From: Tupaia tana | Lineage: Eukaryota > Chordata > Mammalia > Scandentia > Tupaiidae | Assembly: GCA_026018925.1 (NCBI GenBank) | Contig: JAKSZU010000008.1 | Span: 4,764,415 to 4,828,414 of the forward strand | Direction of reading: 5' to 3' | Length of the DNA stretch: 64,000 nucleotides | Shown: one piece after another, positions 53,688 through 63,883 of the stretch | How the letters are laid out: the number at the start of each line of letters is the position of its first letter | Position numbering within the stretch: the stretch's first letter is position 1 | The notes under the pieces: model-generated | Databases searched by the model: none | What the model was told of the DNA's origin: nothing | The model's input: only the letters and a program-made list of their open reading frames with translations | Made by a program: the position numbers and the translations under genes

Positions 53688-54454
53688 TCCCCCAGATAGG
53701 TGTACAGATCGTAGACACAGACCTGTCGGGGCCCCTGCCAGTTGATTCAATGGGGCTTGTTTTGGGCCGGTCATCAGCTACGCTGAGAGGCCTGATTGTT
53801 CATCCCGGAGTAATTGATCCAGACTACACTGGAGTGGTAAAGGTTATGGTTTCTGCCCCCCGGGGACTTGTAGCCATTTCCCCGGGAGACAGGATAGCTC
53901 AATTGGTGATCCTATCCAGTTTGCATGTCAATTTCCTGGCCACCGATAAGGAGCGTGGCGCTCGGGGCTTTGGCTCCTCTGGGACAGATGTGATTGCTCT
54001 TGCATTTGATCTAGGGACGGGACCGCTCATCAACTTGACAATTGAGGGGAAGGCTATCAAAGGACTCCTAGACACTGGAGCTGATCGCAGCGTTATAGCT
54101 GAAAAGGATTGGTCTCCTTCATGGCCAGTCCAACAGGCCTCCCAGACCCTTCGTGGACTGGGGTATGCGAGCACGCCTAACATGAGTGCTCAGGAGCTAA
54201 GCTGGAGGGACAATGAAAACCACTCTGGGAAATTCCAGCCCTATGTGCTGGCCTTGCCCATTTCCTTATGGGGAAGGGACCTGATTACATGTATGGGTTA
54301 CTCGCTATCTAACACCTATTCAAACATATCCCAGCATATAATGACCCGACAGGGTCGCCATCCTTCCTTTGGATTGGGAAAACACTTACAGGAACGAACT
54401 TCCCCCATTCAACCTGAGGTCCGAGCCCCTCGACAGGGCTTGGGTTTTTCCTAG
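53480..54454 (+). CDS. pro: pro: dUTPase-protease of the endogenous retrovirus (frameshift product, frame intact)
   Basis: This region would be translated by -1 shift from gag. The dUTPase hydrolyses dUTP to limit uracil in viral DNA. It shows five motifs in order: AGLDL (about 53,650), GRSSA (53,765), GVIDPDYTG (53,811), GDRIAQLVI (53,888) and a glycine-rich [10 protein letters not shown] (53,955). The aspartic protease follows with catalytic Asp-Thr-Gly at 54,071-54,079 and a conserved LWGRDL near 54,269. The protease processes Gag-Pro-Pol as a dimer. The frame has no internal stop across 325 codons, unlike gag and pol. It ends at TAG 54,452-54,454, overlapping pol. Because gag is broken upstream, expression is unlikely. 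Confidence 0.92.
   Translation, partial: RAAGPSTPGPSNIWGNTFTPLPSHVPSIHAAGPKSPESDLAQLPATRSIRRATSGSAGLDLCATTRLVLIPQIGVQIVDTDLSGPLPVDSMGLVLGRSSATLRGLIVHPGVIDPDYTGVVKVMVSAPRGLVAISPGDRIAQLVILSSLHVNFLATDKERGARGFGSSGTDVIALAFDLGTGPLINLTIEGKAIKGLLDTGADRSVIAEKDWSPSWPVQQASQTLRGLGYASTPNMSAQELSWRDNENHSGKFQPYVLALPISLWGRDLITCMGYSLSNTYSNISQHIMTRQGRHPSFGLGKHLQERTSPIQPEVRAPRQGLGFS
54442..54448 (+). promoter_or_regulatory. pro-pol -1 frameshift site, G GGT TTT
   Basis: The heptamer is in the pro phase (G|GGT|TTT), two codons before the pro stop. The -1 frame continues open into RT. It obeys the X XXY YYZ rule. An alternative GGGAAAA at 54,376-54,382 is also in phase, but the pol frame has a TGA at 54,415 after it, so the later site is the better choice. 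Confidence 0.75.
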
Positions 54455-57140
54455 GGGCCACTGACTCTACGATCCCCATTACCTGGAACACGGAGGAACC
54501 AGTGTGGGTGAGTCAGTGGCCCTTGTCTCAGGAAAAACTCCAGGCAGCCTCCCAACTTGTACAGGATCAGCTGGTCCCAAAACACATAAGACCCTCCACG
54601 ACCCCATGGAACACCCCTATTTTTGTTATCAAAAAGAAATCAGGAAAATGGCGGTTGCTTCATGACCTGTGTGCTGTGAATGCCCAAATGCAACCAATGG
54701 GCCCAGTTCAGCGAGGTCTTCCACTGCTCTCTGCAGTACCTGCACAGTGGTCAACAATATGTATAGATATAAGAGATTGTTTCTTCTCGATCCCACTGCA
54801 TCCCCAGGATGCCCCTCGCTTCGCATTCACCCTTCCATCTGTGAATCACGAGCGGCCTGATCAAAGATTTGAGTGGGTAGTCTTGCCTCAGGGCATGGCC
54901 AACAGCCCTACCTTGTGCCAACTGCACGTAGACCGTGCTCTTCTGCCTGTCCGAGAAAGATTTCCAGCCATTCGTTGTATTCATTATATGGATGACATTC
55001 TGCTTGCTGCTGTGGATCCAGAACTTTTAGATTCAGCTTTTGAGTTTCTCGTGGTCACCTTAAGGGGATGTGGGTTGGAGATCGCCTCGGAAAAGGTACA
55101 AAAGGGAAACAGTCTTTCCTGGGAGCGACCATTACTCCAAACACCGTGGTCCCACAGAATATCACCATCCGGGTAGACCACCTTAAAACACTTAACGACT
55201 TTCAAAAGTTTTTAGGGGATATCAATTGGATTCGGCCATATCTAAAAATCCCTAACCAAACGCTAAGGCCTTTGTATAATATACTCCAGGGGGACTCTCG
55301 TCTTGATTCACCTAGATCCCTCACCCCGGAGGCTCGAGAAGCCTTAGAAACTGTCGAGGCAGCCCTGAGTCAAGCGTCCTTGAGGAGAGTTAGGCCCAAT
55401 CAGTCAGTGATAGCCTGTATCCTCCCCACGAGGGCACAACCAACAGGAGTCCTGTGGCAGGAGGGCCCGTTACTCTGGGTCCATCCTAGATCCCATGTAC
55501 AAAAGACAGTTGAGCACTACCCCATTGCGGTAGCAACCTTGGCCCTCAAAACAATCAAACAGTCTGTAGAACACCTTGGTCTCACACCCCAAGTGCTAAT
55601 AGTTCCCTATACTGCACATCAGGTTTCAGTACTAACCGCTGCCACTGACGAGTGGGCTATCCTGGCCTGCACCTTCGCGGGGCGAATAGACAACTACCTG
55701 CCAAAACACCCCCTACTGACCTTTGCTCAACAACATCCAGTCATCTTCCCCCGAGTCACTAAAGGCCAACCTATTCCTGGAGCGCGTAATATCTTCACTG
55801 ATGGGTCCAAAACAGGAATCGGGGCCTTTGTTACTGATGGCCATCCCCCAACCTCGGTCCAATTCGCCTCCAGCTCCCCACAGATGGTTGAGCTACTCAT
55901 TGTTTTGGATGTCTTTCGGCGCTTTCCTGAGCCATTCAACCTCATAACTGATTCTCAATATGTGGCTACCCTTGTTAATGCTCTGGAAACAGCTGGCATG
56001 ATTTCCCACACCACTCCAGTCCACACACTTGCGGTTGAGCTACAACGTCTCATTCTAACTCGCAAGAACGTTTTCTTTATCCAACATATCCGAGCCCACA
56101 CTGGCCTTCTGGGTCCTCTGAGTGAGGGAAACGACCAAGCAGACAGACTCACCCAAATCCAGCAGGCATTCTATCTTTCCCCCCTGCACCGTGCCACGAA
56201 CTTTCATGCCCAGTTCCACGTTAATTCCAGAACACTCCAGAAAAAATTTAATATCCCGCGGCAACAAGACAGAGATGTTGTCAAGGCCTGCGGGGCCTGT
56301 GCCCCTTTTCTCCATCCCCCTCATTGGGGAGTCAACCCGTGAGGTCTTCGCCCGCGACACCTCTGGCAGATGGACGTGACTCACGTGCCAGAATTTGGAA
56401 ACCTTAAGTATGTGCATGTGTCCATAGATACCTGCTCAGGGGTCATACACGCCTCCGCCCTTGCTGGCGAAAAGACTGATCATGTCATCACCCACTGCCT
56501 TGAAGCTTGGGCAGCTTGGGACATGCCTGGGATCCTTAAAACTGACAACGGTCCGGCCTACACCTCAAAAGCATTTGTCCACTTTTGCGCCCAGATGCAG
56601 ATAGACCTCAAGCATGGTCTCCCCTACAACCCCCAGGATCAGGGCGTCATAGAACGCGCCCATCGAATGCTCAAAGAAACTCTACAAAAACAAAAAAGGG
56701 GGATAGGGAAGGAATTCAGGCCCAAACAACAACTCTCCTTGGTCCTATTCACCTTAAATTTTTTGCAACTGGATGAGGAGAACAGGTCCGCTGCAGACAG
56801 GCACTTTGGTCCATGGGCACAAAAACAGGGATTTGTCAAATGGAAGGATGTCCTGAGTGGGCACTGGCGGGGTCCTGATCCGGTACTAACATGGGCCAGA
56901 GGCTCGGTATGCGTCTTTCCCCAGGACGGACAGGACCCAGTGTGGGTACTGGAAAGATTGACCAGGACGACCTCTGCCCCCAAAGAAAATAGAGCCCCGC
57001 TTGTGGACACTGATAAGTATACTAGGGATGATGGCCCAAGGAGTGCGGACCGCACCTCAATGGGGCCTCCTCTCTGTCTTCCCTCGACCCCTTCCGGTAA
57101 CCCACTCAGCCAGGATGTTCCCGCGCCTATTCACAACTAA
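54448..57140 (+). pseudogene. pol: pol (reverse transcriptase, RNase H, integrase), broken
   Basis: Pol copies viral RNA into DNA and inserts it. RT begins around 54,480 and runs to about 55,110 with the catalytic Tyr-Met-Asp-Asp at 54,985-54,996 intact. A frameshift near 55,095-55,120 moves the rest to another frame. RNase H (about 55,780-56,160) keeps its four acidic residues: the Asp of FTDGS, the Glu of VELL, the Asp of TDSQY and the Asp of NDQAD. Integrase has its zinc-binding HX3H and CX2C (about 56,200-56,302). An in-frame TGA follows at 56,340-56,342, consistent with CGA to TGA decay. The core resumes with D, D and E positions visible (MDVTH; LKTDNG; GVIER) and a C-terminal domain to 57,140. 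Confidence 0.94.
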
Positions 57141-57911
57141 TTCCACCCTAGACTACCCCTTCCTGCCATTTGAGGATGACCTAGCCGAAGCCCCCGGAAC
57201 AATTTTACTTAGCCGGGTGCCCTTTGTTTTCACATACTGTCTAATATAACACACACCGGCCAATCAGGCTGTATTGAGCTGTACAATCAAGCTGTACAAT
57301 TGAGCCTGGGTAAAAAGGCCAAAGCCTGGAAACACCACCGCCCCCTGTACCTGGATTCAGGGGCGTTGGCCTACTCTAGAGCCCGTGGGTAATGATACAC
57401 TGCCCAGCCAACCCCGGTGGGCCCCCTTTTGCAGAGGCAGTCAGAGCGACTCCCTTGTCCCATGGACTGGCTGTCAGTCCCGCAAACAGGGGTGGACCAA
57501 AAAACACTTTTACACCTTCTCCCCTCATATTGCTATGACAATATGTCTGCCGCCGCTAATCTCTCTCGAGATCTCTCCCGCCATCTCACAGGCAACTGGT
57601 CGCTGGAGTTCGACGCCTTAACCGAGGCCTTGCGGTACCAGATCGTCGGCATCAATTCTACCTGGGTCAATCCTGATATCGCTCGAGCACTTTCATCATG
57701 GATCGCGACGGCTGCTGCCCATCTGAAAGAGTGGGCGGGACTGGGCTCTTTTGCACTGCTCACTGCGCTGATGTGTGCACTAAGCCTCTTCTGCCTGTGC
57801 AGGATGGTCCGCCAACAAAGACGGGACCGTGCACTACTAGTTCAGGCTTTTGCTGCCGTGGACCTCGGGCAATCCCCTGAGGTCTGGCTCGCGGCCCTGG
57901 GCAAGCCTTGA
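56962..57911 (+). pseudogene. env: env remnant: leader region and transmembrane tail, most of env missing
   Basis: Env mediates receptor binding and fusion. Here only about 0.95 kb remains, against about 1.8-2 kb in intact relatives. The first part, overlapping the end of pol, has a hydrophobic leader-like run (near 57,004-57,030, first ATG at 57,028) and ends at a stop at 57,247. The middle, 57,250-57,415, is out of frame. A second open part, 57,417-57,911, contains two or three Asn-X-Ser/Thr sites, a membrane-spanning stretch near 57,735-57,800 and a basic cytoplasmic tail ending at TGA 57,909. Receptor-binding and fusion-peptide regions are not recognisable. I infer an internal deletion with later decay. 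Confidence 0.75.
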
Positions 57912-58137
57912 CAGCAGGGTGACAGCCGTGGTACTGCACTTGGGACCCCCTGAATGGGTGCTCCCAAGGAGGGCATGACCAGCTGCATATGGGTGGACAC
58001 TGCAATCTCCCATCCCCAACAAATCAGTGTCGGACAGGCGGGCGCCCGGCACTATGCCCTAGTGCATGGAGCCTGACGCCGTACATGGTCCCAAGTCTCG
58101 TGGGGGCTGCGTCCTCTGCCCTCTCCTGCTGTATAAA
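57912..58137 (+). other. Non-coding region between env remnant and polypurine tract
   Basis: No open frame or accessory gene is recognised. Confidence 0.6.
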
Positions 58138-58153
58138 CACAAAAAGGGGGAAC
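58138..58153 (+). promoter_or_regulatory. Polypurine tract (plus-strand primer)
   Basis: AAAAAGGGGGAA immediately precedes the 3' LTR start, the usual location and composition of the retroviral polypurine tract. Confidence 0.93.
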
Positions 58154-58457
58154 TGTGGCGCGCCCCCACCCATCGTGCGCCCAAGATGGCGCCGAGCGGA
58201 AGCTCACCGATAGCGAGACACAGTAAACAACTCTGAGGAAGTGGGCAAGGGTGCGCGTGATCAGCGCGTGAGCAGTGCATGGGTCCAATCCCTGTACTAG
58301 GAACAACTTCCCATCCACGTGGACAATGTACTGATTGGCCGGGGGACCTTTAAAAACCTGTGTTGGAGAACTTGAAAAGAAAAACTTCTGGAACAGAACC
58401 TGGGGGAAATTAAAGAGTTGAAGAGAAGACCGTCTCCGGGTCGTTCTTGACGTGACA
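58154..58457 (+). repeat. 3' LTR of the provirus (304 bp)
   Basis: Starts TGTGGCGCGCC and ends GACGTGACA. It contains ATTGG (58,334-58,338), TATA-like TTTAAAAA (58,349-58,356) and ATTAAA (58,409-58,414). It has the 15-base segment ATTGGCCGGGGGACC that the 5' LTR lacks. Confidence 0.97.
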
Positions 58458-58463
58458 GCCTCC
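58458..58463 (+). other. Target-site duplication, right copy (GCCTCC)
   Basis: Identical to 51,433-51,438. Confidence 0.93.
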
Positions 58464-58745
58464 CACCCGTGAGTAGGCACCGGGCATTGGGCATCACACC
58501 CTCACTCTCTTGTCCCCGCTCCCCTCCCCTCACTGTCCGGGCTTCCTTGGAGCCTGGTCACAGGCCACAGCTGGGGCTCAAGGTCTTGTGACTATGACCC
58601 TCACCTACGGGACTGGCCTGTGGCCTGGCCCTTCCAGAGGTCTGTGCACCCTCCCACACTAACATCCTGAGACAGGGCCACTAACCCCTAAATGAATCTT
58701 GCTGATGTTAGTCATCCATATGCTAACCTTTATCTAAAGAAAGAC
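58464..58745. other. Unassigned host flank
   Basis: C-rich sequence, no feature recognised. Confidence 0.45.
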
Positions 58746-58746
58746 G

Positions 58747-58914
58747 GTTTTTATTTACTTTAGTTATTATTATTTTTAACTTGCTGCAGAGCATGTGTAC
58801 TCAGCACAGAGACAGAGAAAGGGAAAGTGAGAAAGCAAGCTGCCAGGCCTGAGACTCACACCACAACTGGCCGTGGGAGTCCAGCCCCTTAGCCCCCGCC
58901 ACCTGCTGGCCCCC
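58747..58914 (-). mobile_element. tRNA-derived SINE-B, minus strand
   Basis: TTATTATTATTTTTAACTTG tail, a GCACAGAGACAGAGAAAGGG segment, AAGCAAGCTGCCAGGCC, then a reversed head ending GCCACCTGCTGGCCCC. Confidence 0.87.
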
Positions 58915-59335
58915 ATAAGCTACAATGTATGTACAAACCAGACCGTCTGGGTGGCAGGGGCTCTGTGCTGCTCTTGATCGACTGCCAGTGCTCTGTTCGG
59001 AGGCTGCGCTCAGAGATGGCACTGACCTCCGCCCACCGCCTGTCGGCACAGCCGGTCCAGCTCACAGTGCCCCCCGTCTCCCCCCACCTCTGGCTGCATT
59101 CTTTGCAATCAGTAAACATTCAGGCATGCCCTGTCAGATCTCAGGCTCCTCTGTCCACAGCCTCACCTCCAACCAGTCACACCGAGGGTCGCTGAGTGGC
59201 CGTCACCACCTATGTTTCCTGCAACTTCCTGCATGAGAAAAATGGTCACTCTAACAATATTTAAAATTGGTCCCTCTAACAATATTTGTAGGAAAATGAA
59301 AGATCATATGGAGACAAAATGAACTAGCCAACAAA
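58915..59335. other. Unassigned sequence
   Basis: Overlapping open frames on both strands at 58,925-59,236 have no recognised domain. A short direct repeat TCTAACAATATTT occurs at about 59,250 and 59,275. Confidence 0.4.
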
Positions 59336-59344
59336 TGCACTCAC

Positions 59345-59578
59345 TATTGTTCTTGTTGCAATTGTCAGAGGGCACGTGCCGTGCGCTTCTCAAGGATAGG
59401 AAGAACCTTGATGGGGTTTGGTCAGGCCGCGGCCCCCCTCCATGTCCCACCCTGTCGGGATTGGGGTATGCTCATACATGTGCTCCGTGCATTTCTCAAG
59501 GCACTGGGGCCGGGATTCGAACAGCAGCCAGCCGGGTGGGGTCTGACTTCCTTAACCATTAGGCTACAGGCTGTTTCA
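59345..59578 (-). mobile_element. tRNA-like SINE, minus strand, other family
   Basis: A reversed B box in GGGATTCGAACAGCAGCC and a head ending TTAACCATTAGGCTACAGG. The body has GGCACGTGCCGTGCGC and an internal near-duplicate of CCGTGC(A/G)(C/T)TTCTCAAGG. Confidence 0.6.
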
Positions 59579-59579
59579 C

Positions 59580-61124
59580 TCATTGAAGTTTTGAATAAAC
59601 ACTAGAAACTGATGCCTAATTTAAAAAATAAAACTCTCTTGAGATTTGAAAAAAGAAAAAAAACTTCCAAGGTAAAAAAATATGAAAAATATGAATTTTG
59701 AGGTGATTCTTGCTATTTATAGTTTACAAATATAACAGCCTGAAAGTTATAGTACACATTTCTTAAAAAACAAAACAAAAAAAACCTTGAAAATTTCAAG
59801 CAGCGTTTTCCATGGAAAACAACACAGAGACATGAATTTCATCAGTTTTTCAGCCTACGTGTGTGTTTAAAATATCCTAATGAAATGTGTTCTTAATTTG
59901 TTGACCCGACTTTCGGAATTGGACGTAGCCCTGCTTTATGCTGCTTGGCCTGCAGAGCCGCTCCTGGGGTGCCCACACCCCCTCACAGGTCTGCAGCCCC
60001 CGCACGTCTGCGTTCTTTCATCTGAGAGCGATCTCACATCTCTGAGTGTGCAGTACATTAGAGGGCCGAGACCCACCACTGCTCCTGTTACTTCCCGTAC
60101 TTGAGGGAAAGCCATATCCCAGGAACACGCTCACATTATTATCTGTTTACCCTTCCCTTGAAAACACACATATTTGAGAAAATGAAATGCCAAGGACTCC
60201 CATGGCAACACTTGCTTCTGCAATCCTCGTTGGAAGAAAGTTTTTCATAGTACCTAGACTAAATTGCTTTTATTACAGTTGAAGCTAATTTTCTCCAGCC
60301 CTCTCCTTAGTGGAAATAGAGGGCCATTTCCACCCCAATGCGAAGCTCCTGAATACCGTGGAATTTACCTCCAGTTTCCTCTTTCCTCTGTGCACTGTTT
60401 CATTCGCCTTTTCCCATAGAGACTCCTGAAACCTTCTCGCCACCCTTACACGGCGCAGATGCAAACATCCTTAGCTGCAGTAACAATGATGTCACAAATC
60501 CTAATTAGACAAAACATGACTTCAAATTATTGTTATTCCGCTTAGAGCTACATCTAACTCTGCTCTACCCAAATACATTACCTCATCTCCGTGTGAAAAC
60601 GAGCACTCCATGTTGTCTCATTTTCAGTGGCGGTACTGGGATTTGTGTGTGTTCTCCACAGAGCACATTGTGGCACACTACATGTGTCGCCCCTGTTTCA
60701 AAATCTAGAGAAAAGTAGTAAGAGAATTTTGCCTAGTAGAAATAGCTGCTAGCAGAAAATCAGGTGATAAACCAGTGGCAGACACCATCTTCAGCCCAAA
60801 GAGTCGCAATGGATGTAGAATGCTAGTACAATCAACCAAAAACAAACCCATCAATTCAAACGCTATTCTTCCTCATTTGTGCTTCAGGGTAATACTCGCA
60901 GGAGAGAAAGGCATGAAACAACGGTAAGATGATCCGTTTATCTGGACTTCCCTGGGACATCTCAGATTCTTCCAAGATTAGCTTATCTGAGAGAGGGCAA
61001 GGCAAATACAGAGGAGCGCAGAGCTGTCCTGGGGGCAGCCCGTAGCTGTGTGTGATTACTGAGCACTTCTTAAATTACTTTTAAGTGGCAAATCAGAGGT
61101 TTAAAAGGTACGGATGTGAGAACA
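59580..61124. other. Unassigned sequence
   Basis: No repeat or coding region is recognised. The stretch 60,180-60,720 has balanced base composition and could repay a conservation check. Confidence 0.4.
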
Positions 61125-61596
61125 GCGAATGACATAATGGTTACCTAGCTGGACTTCCACATGGTCGACTAATGTTTGAATCCTGGACCTGGCGGCTTCA
61201 AAATGCATGCCCAAGATCCCAGGAGGAGAATGGAGGAGAAGGGATTATGGTGTGGCCATCCCTGCAGGGGACGTTTTCTCACTGTCTCTTGTCTCTCTGT
61301 CTCTCTTTCAAGCACAAGTGCACTATAACAAAAATCTCTCTCAAAAAAAAAATAAATAAAGGAAATGAATCGCTTGGGCTGTTTTCTTACAAGACTGAGA
61401 AATCTGATCTTAAATTTATAATCATTTTATTTAAATAAAGAAAAAATGTATGATTTATAAAATTGATTGACAAAAACCATTTGAAGAGAAAAATTATTTA
61501 CAGACTTTTAAAAGAAATACTTCATAGGCTATAATTAATATTTTTAACAAAATAAATTTTAAACAATTTAATTTTTTCCCAGCAGAAGTTGCTTCA
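61125..61596 (+). mobile_element. Composite block copy 2: SINE-A plus AT-rich segment
   Basis: The SINE-A (about 61,125-61,365) has CCCTGCAGGG as in copy 1. Then GGAAATGAATCGCTTGGG and about 230 bp of AT-rich sequence match the reverse complement of 37,820-38,060 at roughly 85%. The SINE-to-flank junction is the same in both copies. Confidence 0.85.
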
Positions 61597-61650
61597 TGGT
61601 TGGCATGTGAAAGTCCAGCACTTTAACCATCATGCCACCTGCTGGCCCCT
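61597..61650 (-). mobile_element. SINE head fragment, minus strand
   Basis: TTGGCATGTGAAAGTCCAGC and AACCATCATGCCACCTGC, ending TGGCCCC. Only the tRNA-like head is left, and it lies exactly where the composite homology stops. Confidence 0.75.
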
Positions 61651-61859
61651 AGCAGTATGTTTTTCCATTTTCATGTTTTAGATTTTCCAGTTATCTTTCT
61701 GTAATCGATTCCTAGTTTAACGCCATTGAATTATTAAATGTTAGATAAGGTGCTTTGTTTTATTTAAACCTTCCCCAGAAGACTGGGATTCATTCGGAAG
61801 CTCAGTGCATTGTCTATTCTAGAAGCGTCACACGGGCTCAGGTGAACCTGCTTCCAGTT

Positions 61860-62275
61860 CAACGTTCTAGCATCACCAGTGAGATCAAGCTGTCTACAAT
61901 GTTGTTGAAGTCTTGTGTGTTTTTACTAGTTGCCTGTGTATTTGTTCTATTAACTACTGAGAGTAAAGTTTTGAAATCTCCAACTTTATTCAGGATTTTT
62001 CTGTTTTCCTTTACATTTCTAGATTTTGCTTATCCTATTTAAGCTGAGTTTTAAGCATATATGCTTTAGGATAGTCATGTTCTCCTGACAAATTAATCCC
62101 TTTATCACTGTAAAATGACCCTCTTTATCCATTGTAATATTCCTTTCTCTGAAGTTTAACTTTTCTTATGATAAAACAGCCATTCAATATTTTTTTTTTC
62201 TCAAGATATCTGCATGGTATATCTTTTTCATCCAGTAGTCTTCTACTTTTGGCTTGACTTTTTGTTTAAGGTGGG
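61860..62275 (-). mobile_element. LINE-1 fragment, antisense
   Basis: AATGTTGTTGAAGTCTTGTG, CTCCAACTTTATTCAGG, AAAATGACCCTCTTTATCC and ATAAAACAGCCATTCAATA are antisense L1 ORF2 phrases from the region between endonuclease and RT. Confidence 0.7.
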
Positions 62276-62755
62276 TTTATATATATGTTTATTTATATAA
62301 TTTTTATGATTTGTCATTTACATTCAATAATTGTACATCTGTATAGTACACAATATGTTTTTTAAGGTATGTGAAAAGCATGTGACAATTAAATCAAGGA
62401 TACTACCATAAACCTAACTTTCCACGGAGAACATGCCAGCTTGTGGCTAATAAGCACTTCCTCCTGAAGCCCTCCCACCGCCCTCTGCTACGTCCTCCTC
62501 TCCAGACTCCGGTATCTGCACTTGTCCTGCTTACCGTTGTCTCCATTTGTGCTGCCGTGTGAAATACTCGGTCTCTAGAGAGAGGGGATATAGTGTTTGT
62601 CTGTCACAGAACGGCTGGCTTAGTTTCACTATATTCACCCACTTTATGTCCAATAGCTTACTACAACATCATGCACAATTACTGAGGTGCATTTCTTTTG
62701 CACAGCATATAGTTGAGTCTTGTGTCCTATTCAACAACAGTGCCTTTTAATTTTT
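62276..62755. other. Unassigned sequence
   Basis: Could be more L1 at the start. Nothing clear is seen. Confidence 0.35.
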
Positions 62756-62764
62756 GTAAGTTTA

Positions 62765-62975
62765 TGCACATTTTTCCATGAGTGAGAGAGAGAGCGAGCA
62801 CCCTACCACGGCCTTGACACTGTGATCTCGGTCCATCTTCACTCAGCCCTGGATGCCGGGTACACGTGTGTCTGGAGGACTCAGGGACCTTTCTGGATGC
62901 GAACCTGGAACCTTCCCATGTGGATCGGCCTCACAAAGGTTTCCATGTTACCAGTGTGCCACAACGTGGCCATGG
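62765..62975 (-). mobile_element. tRNA-derived SINE (other family), minus strand
   Basis: CATGAGTGAGAGAGAGAGCG, CACCCTACCACGGCC, a reversed B box in GATGCGAACCTGGAACC and a head ending ACCAGTGTGCCACAACG. Confidence 0.65.
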
Positions 62976-63080
62976 TGCCTTTTAATTTTGCTGTTTAGAC
63001 AGTTTACATTAAATGTGATTGATACAGTTGGACTTCAATCTATTATCTAATATTTATTTCTATTGGTCTCATAACACCTC
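62976..63080 (-). mobile_element. LINE-1 fragment, antisense, continuing
   Basis: AGACAGTTTACATTAAATGTG and TTGATACAGTTGGACTTCAA (parts quoted) are typical of antisense L1. The SINE above splits it from the 61.9-kb piece. Confidence 0.55.
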
Positions 63081-63423
63081 GTTTTATTTTTTTCTATGTC
63101 AATCGACTCGTGTATGAATTAAGATTTTTTTAGAAAGTGTCTATTTTATCTCACGTTTTGCCCTATCAGTGAATTCCTTTCTCTTGCATAGGAGTTGTCC
63201 TATAGTTTTAACTAAATAGAGCCTGTGTTTAACATAGCACTTCACTTAGTACATACATAATTCTCAACAATATACTTACGTTTTCCTCACAAATTTTTGT
63301 TTATTGTTTATAATATTTTAGCCCTTCATATTCTGTAAGTGACACAATACATTGGTTTTTATTTAAAAAAATAAGTCGTCTTTGAGAACTTAATAAATTG
63401 TATGTATGTATGTATGTATTTAT

Positions 63424-63680
63424 TTATTTAGGAGATTTTTTTGCTATAGGACACGTGCACTCCCCAGACAGACAGAGAGAGAAAGTTAGATAGAAAGCAA
63501 GAAATCACCCCCCTGGAGGTATGGGCATTCTGCAATCCCTTCTCCTCCATTCTCCTCTTGGGATCTTGGGCACATACGCACATGAGCCCGGCGTGAGTTT
63601 AAACCACCTGGTCCAGGACTCGAACCACAATTGACAGCATGAGAGTCCAGCGACATAGCCTTTACACTAACTGCTGGTCC
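63424..63680 (-). mobile_element. tRNA-derived SINE-A, minus strand
   Basis: A TATG/TTTA microsatellite (63,400-63,432) forms the tail. The rest is GAGATTTTTTTGCTATAGG, GAAATCACCCCCCTGGAGG and a head ending TAACTGCTGGTCCC. Confidence 0.92.
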
Positions 63681-63789
63681 CTGAAGCCTTTAAATTTACT
63701 TTCACTTCTACTATTTTCATTCCTTTGTGAAGATACAAATTTCCCTTTTATGTAATTTTTCTCTGAGAAACTTTCTTAATATTGCCTTT

Positions 63790-63824
63790 TGGGGGGGCAG
63801 AAGGTACACATACTTGCTATAAAG

Positions 63825-63883
<59 letters not shown>

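Larger units (their letters stand above)
51439..58457 (+). mobile_element. Endogenous retrovirus, class II / betaretrovirus-like, two LTRs, defective
   Basis: A 7,019-bp provirus in the order LTR, primer-binding site, gag, pro (dUTPase plus protease), pol, env remnant, polypurine tract, LTR. dUTPase fused to protease, two CCHC boxes in gag, successive -1 shifts between gag, pro and pol, and a 6-bp target duplication identify it as betaretrovirus-like. The two LTRs differ at about 9 of 289 aligned positions plus one 15-base indel. That is about 3%, so insertion is likely a few million to about ten million years old at usual mammalian neutral rates. Damage: stop in matrix, frameshift in capsid, frameshift in RT, stop in integrase, and loss of most of env. 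Confidence 0.97.

Noticed and set aside
54376..54382. GGGAAAA as the pro-pol frameshift site
   Set aside because: It is in phase, but the pol frame has a TGA at 54,415 after it. G GGT TTT at 54,442 avoids that stop.
57417..57911. Functional co-opted env gene
   Set aside because: The fusion-peptide and receptor-binding parts are missing and no splice or start context supports a separate protein.
1832..63680. tRNA genes at the many tRNA-like heads
   Set aside because: The heads carry A and B boxes but lack a consistent cloverleaf acceptor stem and are always fused to SINE bodies or CT tracts with A-tails.
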